Shown here one piece after another: positions 1-8,205 of a DNA stretch of 64,000 nt. The notes under the pieces are model-generated. The model searched no databases, was not told the DNA's origin, and was given only the letters and a program-made list of their open reading frames with translations. Position 1 is the first letter of the stretch, and each line of letters opens with the position of its first letter. The DNA lies in contig JARRQJ010000028.1 of NCBI GenBank assembly GCA_037381915.1, positions 1-64,000 on the forward strand, in the 5' to 3' direction. Origin of the DNA: JARRQJ01 sp037381915 (GTDB taxonomy: Bacteria; Pseudomonadota; Gammaproteobacteria; DRLM01). The position numbers and the translations under genes were made by a program.

Positions 1-258
1 CAGAAATTTTCCCAAACCGCCGTCACCACCTTCGGTTCGGGCTGGGGCTGGCTGGTGAAAAACGCCGCCGGCGATCTGGAGATCGTCTCGACCTCCAATG
101 CGGGCTGCCCGCTCACCGAGGGTAAAACGCCGTTGCTGACCTGTGACGTCTGGGAGCACGCCTATTACATCGACTATCGCAACGCCCGTCCCAAATACGT
201 GGAAACCTTCTGGAAGATCGTCAACTGGGATTTCGTTGCGAATAACTTCAAAGGCTGA
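1..258 (+). CDS. sodB: Superoxide dismutase [Fe], C-terminal part
   Basis: The open frame enters from the left edge and stops at 256-258, so only the last 85 residues are visible. It detoxifies superoxide in the cytoplasm by dismutation to hydrogen peroxide and oxygen. The DVWEHAYY motif supplies the Asp and His metal ligands typical of the C-terminal domain of Fe/Mn superoxide dismutases. The GSGWGWL stretch and the YVETFWKIVNWDFV tail are also family hallmarks. The iron form is preferred because of the overall resemblance to proteobacterial SodB, but metal preference is an inference. The 5' part, promoter and start lie outside the window. No downstream gene follows closely, so it appears to end its transcription unit. 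Confidence 0.93.
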   Translation, partial: QKFSQTAVTTFGSGWGWLVKNAAGDLEIVSTSNAGCPLTEGKTPLLTCDVWEHAYYIDYRNARPKYVETFWKIVNWDFVANNFKG

Positions 259-985
259 GGCCCCGCGCGGCAAGCGTCTCTCGGCCGTCGGAACGCACCG
301 TATTCAGGTACGCCCCGGCGGCCGCTATCAGGGTGAGGGGGTTAAATCAAGCTGCGCGCCTGGTTTAAGCCCCCTCATCCTGTCCTTCTCCCGGAGGGAG
401 AAGGAACGCGATACTTGTGCTCGGTCCTTCACTTTCACATCGCCTCACTTCCCCACCCCAAAGACGTCACGCCGACCGTGGCGTTACAGTAGACCCTATA
501 TATCAAAATTGGGCTATTGCACAAAATCAAGTGGACACTTTCTCGTAAATGGGACCGCTGCGCCCTCTCCTTCAGGGAGGTGAGGCGGAATAAGGAAAAG
601 GTCCAGTGGACCTTTTCCCCGCCGAACGGGAGCACAATGTTTTAGTGCTCCCCGGCGGGTATAACCGGGTGAGGGGATAGATTCATAGCAACTTCTTGAG
701 TTGGCCCCGCTGTCCCGACCTTCTGCCGGAGAGAAGGGACCACAATCGCTATTTTCAGCAAACCCCTACGGGCAGCCATCTTGCGACACAAATGAATCCA
801 ATTTCAACATAAGGTTCTAATCGCAATCGCTGCACATGAGAGCGCAGTCGGCTTGTCCTTCACAAAGCTTCAGGGAAACGCCACCTGATTGTCACACTGG
901 CTCGTTACACTTCACCTTCACAGAGGTGAATGCAGCCCCGGGGTTGCCTGGAACGGGCGATCCTCATCAGGGAGGCCTTATCGCG
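259..985. other. Non-coding stretch with hairpin-rich repeat remnants
   Basis: No convincing gene lies between sodB and the split PilZ gene. The stretch holds a short GC-rich hairpin at 384-403 (CCTTCTCCC and its complement) and an eroded copy of the dispersed repeat family at 561-680. Short open frames here overlap these repeats and have no recognisable domain. Confidence 0.6.
561..680 (+). repeat. Eroded copy of the dispersed inverted-repeat element
   Basis: This stretch resembles the interior of the intact copy at 6471-6697. The shared landmarks, in order, are a CTTCAGGG hairpin arm, GGTGAGG, AAGGAAAAGGTCCAGTGGAC with the T-rich complement, CCGAACGGG, and a GC-rich stem. The terminal inverted repeats and target duplication are not recognisable, so this is an old or partial copy. 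Confidence 0.6.
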
Positions 986-1536
986 ATGGAACACCGCTGG
1001 AGTCGGCGTAACCTGGTCAGCATGGATGGGCTGGTCTTCCATCGACTCCCCGGGTTGCTGCTAAAGAACCTCTGATCTATTCACCCTCCCCTTCAAGGGG
1101 AGGGTTGGGGAGGGGATGGGGTTTTGTACGGCTACAATACATTCAATCAGTTAATAACCCCACCCCCATCCTGTATCCTGCCCGGGGTGCACGAAAACAG
1201 TATGCACCCGTTCGGTAGGAAAAAGGTCCACCGGACCTTTTCCTTTTCCACCTCACCCCCCTGAGGGGAAGGGACGAATTAATCAGGGGTTACCTAATCA
1301 ATATTCGCAACATCAGCCCGGACGGAGCGTTCATGGCCAGCGACCATCCCGCTTTGCCCCCACAAGCCCTGGTGGAACTCAACATCGCCTTGCCTACGCA
1401 CGGCAAATGGATCATCCAGCAAAGCAACGCCCTGGTGATCCACCACGCCCCCAACGGTTACGGCTTGATGTTCAAGGACTTGCGCCTCGCCGGGCTTCAA
1501 GCCCTGGCGGATTTTCTCCATACAGCGCGGCCCTAA
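986..1536 (+). pseudogene. PilZ-domain (c-di-GMP receptor type) gene split by a miniature element
   Basis: The 5' half runs from ATG 986 (GGAGG at 971-975 is a good ribosome binding site) to 1064. The 3' half runs from 1298 to the stop at 1534-1536. Removing the insert at 1065-1293 and one CTAA duplicate gives a single open frame of 105 codons. The rejoined product has both c-di-GMP-binding motifs of PilZ domains: RWSRR (RxxxR) at residues 4-8, and NISPDG (N/DxSxxG) shortly after the junction. It ends with the usual hydrophobic GYGLMF strand. As it stands, the 5' half runs into the element and stops within a few codons, and the 3' half has no start signal with a binding site, so the gene is probably inactive. 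In life it would have been a single-domain cytoplasmic c-di-GMP receptor of unknown partner. The PilZ assignment is from motifs, not a search. Confidence 0.8.
1065..1293 (-). mobile_element. Miniature inverted-repeat element, copy A (229 bp)
   Basis: The element is flanked by a perfect CTAA duplication (1061-1064 and 1294-1297). The left end begins AGAACCTCTGATCTATTC; the right end, read inward, begins GTAACCCCTGATTAATTCG. The interior has CCCTCCCCTTCAAGGGGAGG, a GGTGCAC/GTGCACC-like stem and GGTCCACCGGACC flanked by A and T runs. It contains no coding sequence. It interrupts the PilZ-domain gene. Confidence 0.88.
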
Positions 1537-1576
1537 TTTGTCAATGTCATGACAAATAAGACCGGGGATCGCGATC

Positions 1577-1618
1577 GTCACATTAAGTCACAAAACTGTC
1601 ACATTGCGCGGGTAGACT
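1577..1618 (+). promoter_or_regulatory. Pho box and -10 region of the pst operon
   Basis: Three direct GTCAC units start at 1577, 1587 and 1598, about one helical turn apart and separated by AT-rich spacers, as in PhoB-binding boxes (CTGTCAT repeats). A TAGACT candidate -10 element follows at 1613-1618, about 11 bases after the last unit, the position where PhoB boxes replace the -35. Regulation by PhoB, encoded nearby, is an inference. Confidence 0.7.
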
Positions 1619-1726
1619 GCCGCCCCAGTAGCAGGACACTGTATCGATCCTCGCACGTCTGCACAGCGTTGTACCCAACATAATACGTTTGTAATACATC
1701 AACCCGAGAGAACGAAGGAGCTCGTT

Positions 1727-2785
1727 ATGTTGAAAAAATTGACCACTCACCTCATCGTAGGTGCCGCTTTCATGGCCGTGGGCGGAATGGGCAGCGCCAT
1801 GGCCGCCAAAGTAACCGAAATTTCCGGCGCGGGCGCCACTTTTCCCTATCCCATCTATGCAAAATGGGCCGAGGCCTATCACAACAAGACCGGCGTCAAA
1901 TTCAATTACCAGTCCATCGGTTCGGGCGGCGGCATCAAGCAGATCAAGGCCAAGACCGTGGACTTCGGCGCCTCCGACGCCCCGCTCACCAACGACGAAC
2001 TTAAGGAAGCGGGCCTGATGCAGTTCCCCATGATCATCGGCGGCGTGGTGCCCGTGGTTAATATCCCCGGGATCAAACCCGGTGAAATCAAGATCTCACC
2101 CACGGTGCTGGCCGACATCTACCTGGGCAGGATCACCAAATGGAACGACCCGGCCATCACCGCTCTGAACAAGGGCGTGAAGCTGCCTTCCAAGGATATC
2201 AGCGTGGTTCACCGTTCCGACGGTTCCGGCACCACCTGGATCTTCACCAACTACCTCACCAAGGTCAGCAAGCCTTGGGCGAACAAGGTCGGCAACGACA
2301 AGGCGGTCGCCTGGCCGGTAGGCGTGGGTGGCAAGGGTAACGAAGGCGTGGCCTCCTATGTCAGCCGCATCAAGGGCTCCATCGGCTATGTGGAATACGC
2401 CTATGCCCTGCAGAACCATATGACCCATGTCAAGCTGCAAAATCATGACGGTCATTTCGTCGATCCCACCAGTGAGAACTTCCAGGCCGCCGCGGCCAAT
2501 GCCGACTGGGCCCACGCCCCCGGCTACTACCTGGTGCTGACCAACCAGCCCGGCAAGAACGCCTGGCCCATCAGCGGCGCCAGCTTCATCCTGATGTACA
2601 AGAAGCAGACCAAGCCCGACGTGGCCCACGCGGTCCTCAAGTTCTACGACTGGTCTTACCACCACGGCGCCAAGATGGCGGAACAGCTGGACTATGTGCC
2701 CATCCCCATGAACGTGGTCAAGCTGGTTGAAAACACCTGGAAGCGCGAGATCAAGGGCGAAAACGGCCAGGCCGTGTGGGAATAA
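1727..2785 (+). CDS. pstS: Phosphate ABC transporter, periplasmic phosphate-binding protein
   Basis: This is the first gene of the high-affinity phosphate uptake operon and captures inorganic phosphate in the periplasm for the PstCAB transporter. The 352-residue product has a Sec signal peptide (KK at the N-terminus, hydrophobic core to about residue 24, AMA cleavage site near residue 26). The mature start SGAGATFPYPIY and the HRSDGSGTTWIF phosphate-ligand loop in the middle are PstS signatures. The ATG is preceded by AAGGAG. A Pho box about 110 bases upstream predicts induction under phosphate starvation. Two hairpins lie between this gene and pstC, which would allow more PstS than membrane components to be made. 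Length and composition are normal for the family. Confidence 0.97.
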   Translation: MLKKLTTHLIVGAAFMAVGGMGSAMAAKVTEISGAGATFPYPIYAKWAEAYHNKTGVKFNYQSIGSGGGIKQIKAKTVDFGASDAPLTNDELKEAGLMQFPMIIGGVVPVVNIPGIKPGEIKISPTVLADIYLGRITKWNDPAITALNKGVKLPSKDISVVHRSDGSGTTWIFTNYLTKVSKPWANKVGNDKAVAWPVGVGGKGNEGVASYVSRIKGSIGYVEYAYALQNHMTHVKLQNHDGHFVDPTSENFQAAAANADWAHAPGYYLVLTNQPGKNAWPISGASFILMYKKQTKPDVAHAVLKFYDWSYHHGAKMAEQLDYVPIPMNVVKLVENTWKREIKGENGQAVWE

Positions 2786-2819
2786 GCTCCGGTGTAACGA
2801 AGTAGCGGCCTATTATATA

Positions 2820-2847
2820 ATCCGTCGCCTCGGGAGAGGCGGCGGAT
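2820..2847 (+). other. Intercistronic hairpin after pstS
   Basis: A 12-bp stem (ATCCGTCGCCTC with a nearly complementary arm, one G-T pair) encloses a GGGA tetraloop. It lacks a strong T-run, so it is more likely an mRNA-stabilising or attenuating hairpin than a full terminator. Confidence 0.55.
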
Positions 2848-2947
2848 TTATAAGCCGAAATAGGATAAACTCGTCGGCAGCGGCGGCCATCTACTAATAT
2901 AAAAATCACCGCCACTGCACTGTCGTCGGGTTGAGGTCAAATTAAAC

Positions 2948-2996
2948 GCGGGAGGGTTGCCGAGCCAACCTCTCCCGCATTCGTTTTCTGGTTTTT
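2948..2996 (+). terminator. Intrinsic terminator or attenuator between pstS and pstC
   Basis: The GCGGGAGGGTTG arm pairs with CAACCTCTCCCGC (one bulge) across a short loop, followed by a T-rich tract (TTCGTTTTCTGGTTTTT). It sits just before the pstC ribosome binding site and probably causes partial termination that sets the ratio of PstS to PstCAB. Confidence 0.65.
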
Positions 2997-3014
2997 GATG
3001 TGTGAGGGGAAGAA

Positions 3015-3995
3015 TTGAGCAGCCCAGCCGCAACCGTAACCAACCTCCTACCGTTTAACTACCGCCGCGGTAGCTTCATCGAGGGTCTCTTCAAAAACGT
3101 CACCCGCTTAAGCGCGTTCATCGTCTTCGCCATGGTGATCGCCATCCTGGTCTCCTTATGGCTCGGGGCCCTTCCCGCCCTGCGCAAATTCGGCCCGGGC
3201 TTTCTTACCAGCACCGAATGGAATCCGGTAACCGAAAACTTCGGCGCCTTGCCCGCGATCTTCGGTACCCTGGTCACCTCGGCCATCGCCATGCTCATCG
3301 CCGTGCCGGTCAGCTTCGGCATCGCCGTATTCATCACCGAACTGTCGCCCATGTGGTTGAAGCGGCCCATCGCCACCGCGGTGGAACTGCTGGCCGCGAT
3401 CCCCAGCATCATCTACGGCATGTGGGGCCTGTTCGTTTTCGCCCCCCTGTTCGCCGACCATGTGCAGCCCTGGCTCACCGATCACTTGGGGGATGTCCCG
3501 ATCATCGGCCTGTTGTTCCATGGCCCCCCAATGGGCATCGGCGTGTTCACCGCGGGACTGATCCTGGCCATCATGGTCATCCCCTTCATCTCCGCGGTCA
3601 TGCGCGATGTCTTCGAAGTGGTCCCGCCGCTGCTCAAGGAATCGGCCTACGGCCTGGGTTCCACCACCTGGGAAGTCGTGAGGCATGTCGTGTTGCCCTA
3701 CACCAAGGTAGGTATCGCCGGCGGCATCATGCTCGGCCTGGGACGCGCCCTGGGCGAAACCATGGCGGTCACTTTCGTCATCGGCAACGCCCATGAAATC
3801 AGCGCCTCGCTGTTCATGCCCAGCAATACCATCTCGTCCAGCCTGGCCAACGAATTCACCGAAGCGGTCGGCGCCACCTACACCTCGTCGCTGTTCGCCC
3901 TGGGCCTGATCCTGTTCGTCATCACCTTCCTGGTACTGGCCATGGCCAAGCTGCTGCTGCTGCGACTCACCGCCAAGGAAGGCAAGCGGAGCTGA
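3015..3995 (+). CDS. pstC: Phosphate ABC transporter permease PstC
   Basis: This inner-membrane permease forms the phosphate channel with PstA. The 326-residue protein has a cytoplasmic N-terminus and about six hydrophobic segments, the first near residues 30-55. The FGALPAIFGTLVTSAIAML and AIPSIIYGMWGLFVFAP stretches, and the EAA-loop region with ALGETMAVTFVIGN, are typical of PstC. The start is TTG at 3015, preceded by GAGGGGA at 3003-3009; no in-frame ATG lies close enough to replace it, and the first 30 residues agree with a normal PstC N-terminus. pstA follows after 11 bases. Expression follows the pst promoter, lowered by the hairpins upstream. Confidence 0.96.
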   Translation: MSSPAATVTNLLPFNYRRGSFIEGLFKNVTRLSAFIVFAMVIAILVSLWLGALPALRKFGPGFLTSTEWNPVTENFGALPAIFGTLVTSAIAMLIAVPVSFGIAVFITELSPMWLKRPIATAVELLAAIPSIIYGMWGLFVFAPLFADHVQPWLTDHLGDVPIIGLLFHGPPMGIGVFTAGLILAIMVIPFISAVMRDVFEVVPPLLKESAYGLGSTTWEVVRHVVLPYTKVGIAGGIMLGLGRALGETMAVTFVIGNAHEISASLFMPSNTISSSLANEFTEAVGATYTSSLFALGLILFVITFLVLAMAKLLLLRLTAKEGKRS

Positions 3996-4006
3996 GGGAC
4001 CAGGTC

Positions 4007-4849
4007 ATGAATCTTTACACCCGCCGCCGCTTTACTAACGCCTTCAATCTCACCGTCTCGGTGTTGACTACCGTATTCGGACTGTTCTGGCTGGCGTGGC
4101 TGTTGTGGACCTTGTTCGACAACGGGCTGCAATGGCTGCGTCTCGACGTCTTCACCAAGATGACGCCACCACCGGGCAGTGCGGGCGGACTGTGGAATGC
4201 CATTGTCGGCAGTGTGATCCTCACCGGCGTCGCCACCCTCATCGGCACGCCGCTGGGAGTCCTGGCGGGCACCTTCCTGGCGGAATTCGGACGCTACTCC
4301 AAGGTCGCCTCCATCGTGCGTTTTGTCAACGACGTCTTGCTCAGCGCCCCCTCTATCATCATCGGCGTATTCGTCTACGAAATGGTAGTGGTCACCATGG
4401 GACACTTTTCCGGCTGGGCAGGCTCGCTGGCCCTGGCGCTGATCATGATCCCGGTGGTGGTACGCACCACCGAAGACATGATGCGCCTCGTCCCCGACAC
4501 GCTGCGGGAGGCGGCGGCGGCCCTGGGCGCGCCGCGCTGGAAGGTCATCTCCACCGTGGTCTACCGCGCCTCCATCACCGGGATCCTTACCGGGGTACTG
4601 CTCGCGATCGCGCGCATCAGCGGTGAAACCGCACCCTTGCTGTTCACCGCCCTGAACAATCAGTTCTGGAGCACCAACATGAGCAGTCCCATGCCCAACC
4701 TGCCCGTGGTAATCTTCCAGTTCGCCATGAGCCCTTATGAAGACTGGCATCACCTGGCCTGGGCCGGGGCCTTGCTGATCACCTTGAGCGTCCTAATCAT
4801 GAACATCGTGGCTCGCACGGTATTGCGGCCCCGCAGACGGGAGAAATAG
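4007..4849 (+). CDS. pstA: Phosphate ABC transporter permease PstA
   Basis: This is the second inner-membrane permease of the phosphate transporter, partner of PstC. The 280-residue product carries about six hydrophobic segments and the conserved LREAAAALGAPRWKVI cytoplasmic EAA loop that docks on the PstB ATPase. It is followed by the GILTGVLLAIARISGETAPLLFTA signature typical of PstA. The ATG at 4007 is preceded by GAGGGA, and only 11 bases separate it from pstC. The pstB start follows 5 bases after its stop, so translation of the operon is tightly linked. Confidence 0.96.
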   Translation: MNLYTRRRFTNAFNLTVSVLTTVFGLFWLAWLLWTLFDNGLQWLRLDVFTKMTPPPGSAGGLWNAIVGSVILTGVATLIGTPLGVLAGTFLAEFGRYSKVASIVRFVNDVLLSAPSIIIGVFVYEMVVVTMGHFSGWAGSLALALIMIPVVVRTTEDMMRLVPDTLREAAAALGAPRWKVISTVVYRASITGILTGVLLAIARISGETAPLLFTALNNQFWSTNMSSPMPNLPVVIFQFAMSPYEDWHHLAWAGALLITLSVLIMNIVARTVLRPRRREK

Positions 4850-4854
4850 CACCC

Positions 4855-5751
4855 ATGTCCTCCAAAGAAGGCACGCTGTCGTTTCAACTGACGGCCAATA
4901 CCGAATCCCAAAGGAGCGCCGTCGGCAAGAAGGAATATAGCGCCCCCCCGGCCGTGGACACCGGTACCGAGGAACCCACCTCGCTCATCGAGATTGCCAA
5001 TCCCAAGATCCTCATCAAGGATCTAAACTTTTACTATGGGAAGTACTGCGCTCTGGAAAACATCAACATGCAGGTTGCCGAGAAAAAGGTCACGGCGTTC
5101 ATCGGCCCGTCCGGCTGCGGCAAATCTACCCTGCTGCGCAGCTTCAACCGCATCTACGAGTTGTATCCCGACCAGCGCGCCACCGGCACCATCCTGCTCG
5201 ACGGCGCCAACGTCCTGGAAAAGCGCCAGGACCTGAACCTGCTGCGGGCCAAGATCGGGATGGTGTTCCAGAAGCCCACCCCCTTCCCCATGTCCATTTA
5301 CGACAACATCGCCTTCGGCATCCGCCTCTACGAGAAACTGTCGCGCGCGGAGATGGCCGATCGGGTAGAATGGGCCCTGAGCAAAGCGGCGTTGTGGAAC
5401 GAGGTCAAGGACAAGCTCAAGCAAAGCGGGGCGCGCCTGTCGGGAGGCCAGCAGCAGCGCCTGTGTATCGCGCGGGCCATCGCGGTGAAGCCGGAAGTAT
5501 TGTTGCTGGACGAACCCGCATCGGCCCTGGACCCCATCTCCACCGCCCACATCGAGGAACTGATCGACGAATTGAAGAACGATTACACTATCGTAATCGT
5601 CACCCACAATATGCAGCAGGCCGCCCGCGTCTCCGACTACACCGCCTTCATGTACCTGGGACGTCTGATCGAATTCGATGACACCAACGCCATATTCACC
5701 AATCCGCGCCGTAAAGAGACGGAGGATTACATCACCGGCCGCTACGGCTAG
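4855..5751 (+). CDS. pstB: Phosphate ABC transporter ATP-binding protein
   Basis: This is the cytoplasmic ATPase that powers PstCA-mediated phosphate import and takes part in PhoU/PhoR signalling. It is 298 residues long, with Walker A GPSGCGKST at about 84-91, the ABC signature LSGGQ at 195-199, Walker B LLLDEP at 216-221 and the switch His at 251. The FYYGKYCALENINM and DNIAFGIRLYE segments are PstB-specific. The N-terminus carries about 45 residues more than the usual PstB of about 257 residues. This leader (Ser/Thr/Glu-rich) is unlike the ATPase core; an internal start near residue 50 has no ATG, so the long form is kept. Confidence 0.96.
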   Translation: MSSKEGTLSFQLTANTESQRSAVGKKEYSAPPAVDTGTEEPTSLIEIANPKILIKDLNFYYGKYCALENINMQVAEKKVTAFIGPSGCGKSTLLRSFNRIYELYPDQRATGTILLDGANVLEKRQDLNLLRAKIGMVFQKPTPFPMSIYDNIAFGIRLYEKLSRAEMADRVEWALSKAALWNEVKDKLKQSGARLSGGQQQRLCIARAIAVKPEVLLLDEPASALDPISTAHIEELIDELKNDYTIVIVTHNMQQAARVSDYTAFMYLGRLIEFDDTNAIFTNPRRKETEDYITGRYG

Positions 5752-5776
5752 CGAAGTACTATAGGGTCACAGCATT

Positions 5777-6418
5777 ATGGACAAGATCAGCATCGGCCAG
5801 CACATTTCCCATCAGTTCAACGTCGCGCTGGAAGACATCCGCAACCGCGTGCTCACCATGGGCGGCCTGGTGGAGCAACAACTCACGGATGCCCTCCGCG
5901 CCCTGATGGCCGTCGACACCCAGCTCGCCGAGGCCGTCGTCACCAATGACTACAAAGTCAACGCCCAGGAAGTCGCCATCGACGACGAGTGCGTGCAGAT
6001 CCTCGCCCGGCGCCAGCCCGCCGCCTCCGACCTGCGCCTGATCATCGCCGTGATCAAGACCATCACCGACCTGGAACGCATCGGCGACGAAGCGGAACGC
6101 ATCGCGCGCATGACGCTCAACCTCGCGGAGGCCGGCGGCGACGACAAGCGCAATCCTCATTACTACATTGAGCACCTGGGCGAGCAGGTCAAACACATGC
6201 TCCACGAGTCGCTGGACGCCTTCGCCCGCATGGATGCCGAGGCCGCATTGGCGGTCTGGCGGCAGGACTTCAAGGCGGATCAGGAATACGAGGCCATCAC
6301 CCGGCAACTGATCACCTACATGATGGAAAATCCGCCCTCCATCCCCAAGGCCCTCGACGTCATGTGGTCGGCCCGCGCCCTGGGAAGGCGGACGCTGAGA
6401 GAGACCGTCGGCGCTTAA
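5777..6418 (+). CDS. phoU: Phosphate-signalling regulator PhoU, unusual C-terminus
   Basis: PhoU links the Pst transporter to PhoR and keeps the Pho regulon off when phosphate is plentiful. The 213-residue product starts with the typical HISHQFNVALEDIRNRVLTMGG and contains the first metal-cluster motif, LERIGDEAERIA, in the N-terminal three-helix bundle. The second bundle is normal up to ALDVMWSARAL. There the family expects ERIGDHAxNI and some 20 further residues; instead the frame reads GRRTLRETVGA and stops. The second metal motif is therefore missing. No other frame downstream restores it. A miniature element lies 52 bases beyond the stop. The protein may be partly functional. Confidence 0.93.
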   Translation: MDKISIGQHISHQFNVALEDIRNRVLTMGGLVEQQLTDALRALMAVDTQLAEAVVTNDYKVNAQEVAIDDECVQILARRQPAASDLRLIIAVIKTITDLERIGDEAERIARMTLNLAEAGGDDKRNPHYYIEHLGEQVKHMLHESLDAFARMDAEAALAVWRQDFKADQEYEAITRQLITYMMENPPSIPKALDVMWSARALGRRTLRETVGA

Positions 6419-6470
6419 TGTCCGACTCGCGGCAGCGGCGGACTGCACGGACGTCATCGAGAATTCTTAA

Positions 6471-6697
6471 GTAAGCCCCGATTAATTCGTCCCTTCCCCT
6501 TCAGGGGGGTGAGGTGGACAAGGAAAAGGTCCAGTGGACCTTTTTCCTACCGAACGGGTGCACACTGTTGTCGTGCGCCCCGGGCAGGATACAGGATGGG
6601 GGTGGGGTTGTAACGGATTGAATGTATTAGCCGTTCAAAAACCCATCCCCTCCCCGACCCTCCCCTTGAAGGGGAGGGTGAATAAATCAAAGGCTCC
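6471..6697 (+). mobile_element. Miniature inverted-repeat element, copy B (227 bp)
   Basis: It is flanked by TTAA duplicates at 6467-6470 and 6698-6701. The left end reads GTAAGCCCCGATTAATTCG. The right end, read inward, begins GGAGCCTTTGATTTATTC. Interior hairpins match the other copies, including AAGGTCCAGTGGACCTTTTT. No reading frame. It lies just downstream of phoU. Confidence 0.88.
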
Positions 6698-6726
6698 TTA
6701 AGCAAAACCGAAAATTCTTTCGTGAT

Positions 6727-6814
6727 GTCATTCCGGCGTACGCCGAAATCCAGTAACTCACTGGACCTAGAGATACTGGGTTCCGGGTCACCGCTACGCT
6801 ATGCCTGGAATGAC
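6727..6814. repeat. GTCATTCC-type intergenic palindrome
   Basis: An 88-base stretch opens with GTCATTCCGGCGTACGCC and closes with GGAATGAC, the reverse complement of its start, with a second GGATTTC/CTGGGTTCC-like pairing inside. This resembles the common proteobacterial GTCATTCCGG...GGAATGAC intergenic repeat. It separates the convergent phoU and phoR genes. Confidence 0.55.
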
Positions 6815-6885
6815 AAGCAACTCAGACCTTCACCAATGACGATACCCGTTTTCGCCGCTGATAACGGAACGCCACACGAGTCCAC

Positions 6886-8202
6886 TTAACGACCGCTTAT
6901 GGCCCGTTCGACCGGACGCAACACCGCCGACGACGGGAAATCACAACTGAAGGTGCTGCCCTCACCCACCTGGCTGGTGATTTCCAGATCGGCCTCGTGC
7001 CGCTCCAACACATGCTTGACGATGGCGAGGCCCAGGCCGGTGCCGCCGCTTTGGCGCGACCGCCCGATGTCCACACGATAAAAGCGTTCGGTCAAACGCG
7101 GTATATCATGCTCCGCAATGCCGACGCCCGTATCCTGCACCTGGAAATGGGCACCGGCCCCGTCGGCAAACCAGCGGATGGTGATCGTCCCGCCCGCCGG
7201 GGTGTAGCGCACCGCGTTAGACACCAGATTGCTGAAGGCACTGCGCAGTTCTTCCGGATTGCCCCGCACGTACAGGTCATGCTCCACTTCCAGACGGATC
7301 TCGTGCTCGCCGCCGCTCAGGGTCTCGGCCTCGTCCCGCAGGGTATGCAACAGCTCCGGTACCACTACCTGCTCCTGGCGCACCGGACGCTGATCCGTTT
7401 CCAGGCGCGACAGCAACAGCAGATCATCGACGATATGCTGCATGCGCGTCGTCTGTTGGCTCATCAACTGCAGGGCGTGTTTGCGCTCCTTGGAATCGAT
7501 GCGCGGAAAATCGGCCAGGGTCTCGAGAAAACCGCTGATAACCGTCAGCGGGGTGCGCAATTCATGGGAAACGTTGGCGACGAAATCACGTCTGATCTGC
7601 TCCAGTTTATGCAGCCGCGTGTTATCGCGCGCCACCAGCAGCAACTGCTCATTGCCGTAGGGCACCACATTTACCGTCAAGATGAGACCTTCGTTGTCCG
7701 GCGCGGGAAACTCCACGGCATCGCCGAAACGTTGCGCGCGAAAGTGCTGGGTAAAGACCGGATGGCGCACCAGATTCATGATGCGTTGCCCGATATCCTG
7801 CGGGGCGCGCAGGCCCAACAAGCGCCCCGCCGCCTCGTTGAACCATTCGATTTCACCGCTGGTGCGCAGCACCACCGTGGCATCGGGCATGGCGGCGGTG
7901 AATTCGCGGAAGCGATGGAGATACTGCGCCAGGCTGCGCTTGCGGCGCCGGTGGTGCTGGCGCAGACGGTAGAGCCGGTAATACACCTCGCCCCACACGC
8001 CCTGGCCACCGCGCGGCGGCGGCCCGCCGCCGGTGCTCAACCAGTTTTCCAGACGATACAGCTTGTATAAATGGTAGGCCAGGTAACCAATGGTCACCAG
8101 CAGCACCAACAACAGCACGTGGCCGTTTATCCACCCCAGCAACAGGGCCGCCGCCAGCAATGCGGCGACCAGGGTAAATTCGGAAACCCAGGGGTTGATC
8201 AA
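6886..8202 (-). CDS. phoR: Phosphate-regulon sensor histidine kinase
   Basis: This membrane sensor kinase phosphorylates PhoB when phosphate is scarce. The 438-residue protein has two hydrophobic segments at about 9-45, a charged linker, and a PAS domain at about 100-190 beginning FTAAMPDATVVLRTSGEIEWFNEAA. The phosphoacceptor is His213 in VSHELRTPLTV. An HATPase domain follows with N-box NLVSNAVRYTP and the G-boxes DTGVGIAEHD and GGTGLGLAIVKH. Size and order match PhoR. It lies 3 bases after phoB on the minus strand, so the two are co-transcribed. It runs convergently towards the pst operon, whose PhoU and PstB products modulate it. Confidence 0.96.
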   Translation of the reverse strand: MINPWVSEFTLVAALLAAALLLGWINGHVLLLVLLVTIGYLAYHLYKLYRLENWLSTGGGPPPRGGQGVWGEVYYRLYRLRQHHRRRKRSLAQYLHRFREFTAAMPDATVVLRTSGEIEWFNEAAGRLLGLRAPQDIGQRIMNLVRHPVFTQHFRAQRFGDAVEFPAPDNEGLILTVNVVPYGNEQLLLVARDNTRLHKLEQIRRDFVANVSHELRTPLTVISGFLETLADFPRIDSKERKHALQLMSQQTTRMQHIVDDLLLLSRLETDQRPVRQEQVVVPELLHTLRDEAETLSGGEHEIRLEVEHDLYVRGNPEELRSAFSNLVSNAVRYTPAGGTITIRWFADGAGAHFQVQDTGVGIAEHDIPRLTERFYRVDIGRSRQSGGTGLGLAIVKHVLERHEADLEITSQVGEGSTFSCDFPSSAVLRPVERAISGR

Positions 8203-8205
8203 GGC

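Noticed and set aside
836..1075. 79-codon frame taken as a gene
   Set aside because: Its last 30 codons are the 5' half of the split PilZ gene and its end lies in the element; the first 50 codons look non-coding.
1081..1260. Possible CRISPR-like repeat pattern
   Set aside because: The repeated GC-rich blocks are hairpin arms of single dispersed elements, not a regular repeat-spacer array.
2096..3794. Long minus-strand frames under pstS and pstC
   Set aside because: Rich in Gly, Asp and His as expected of antisense shadows of GC-rich genes; no domain.
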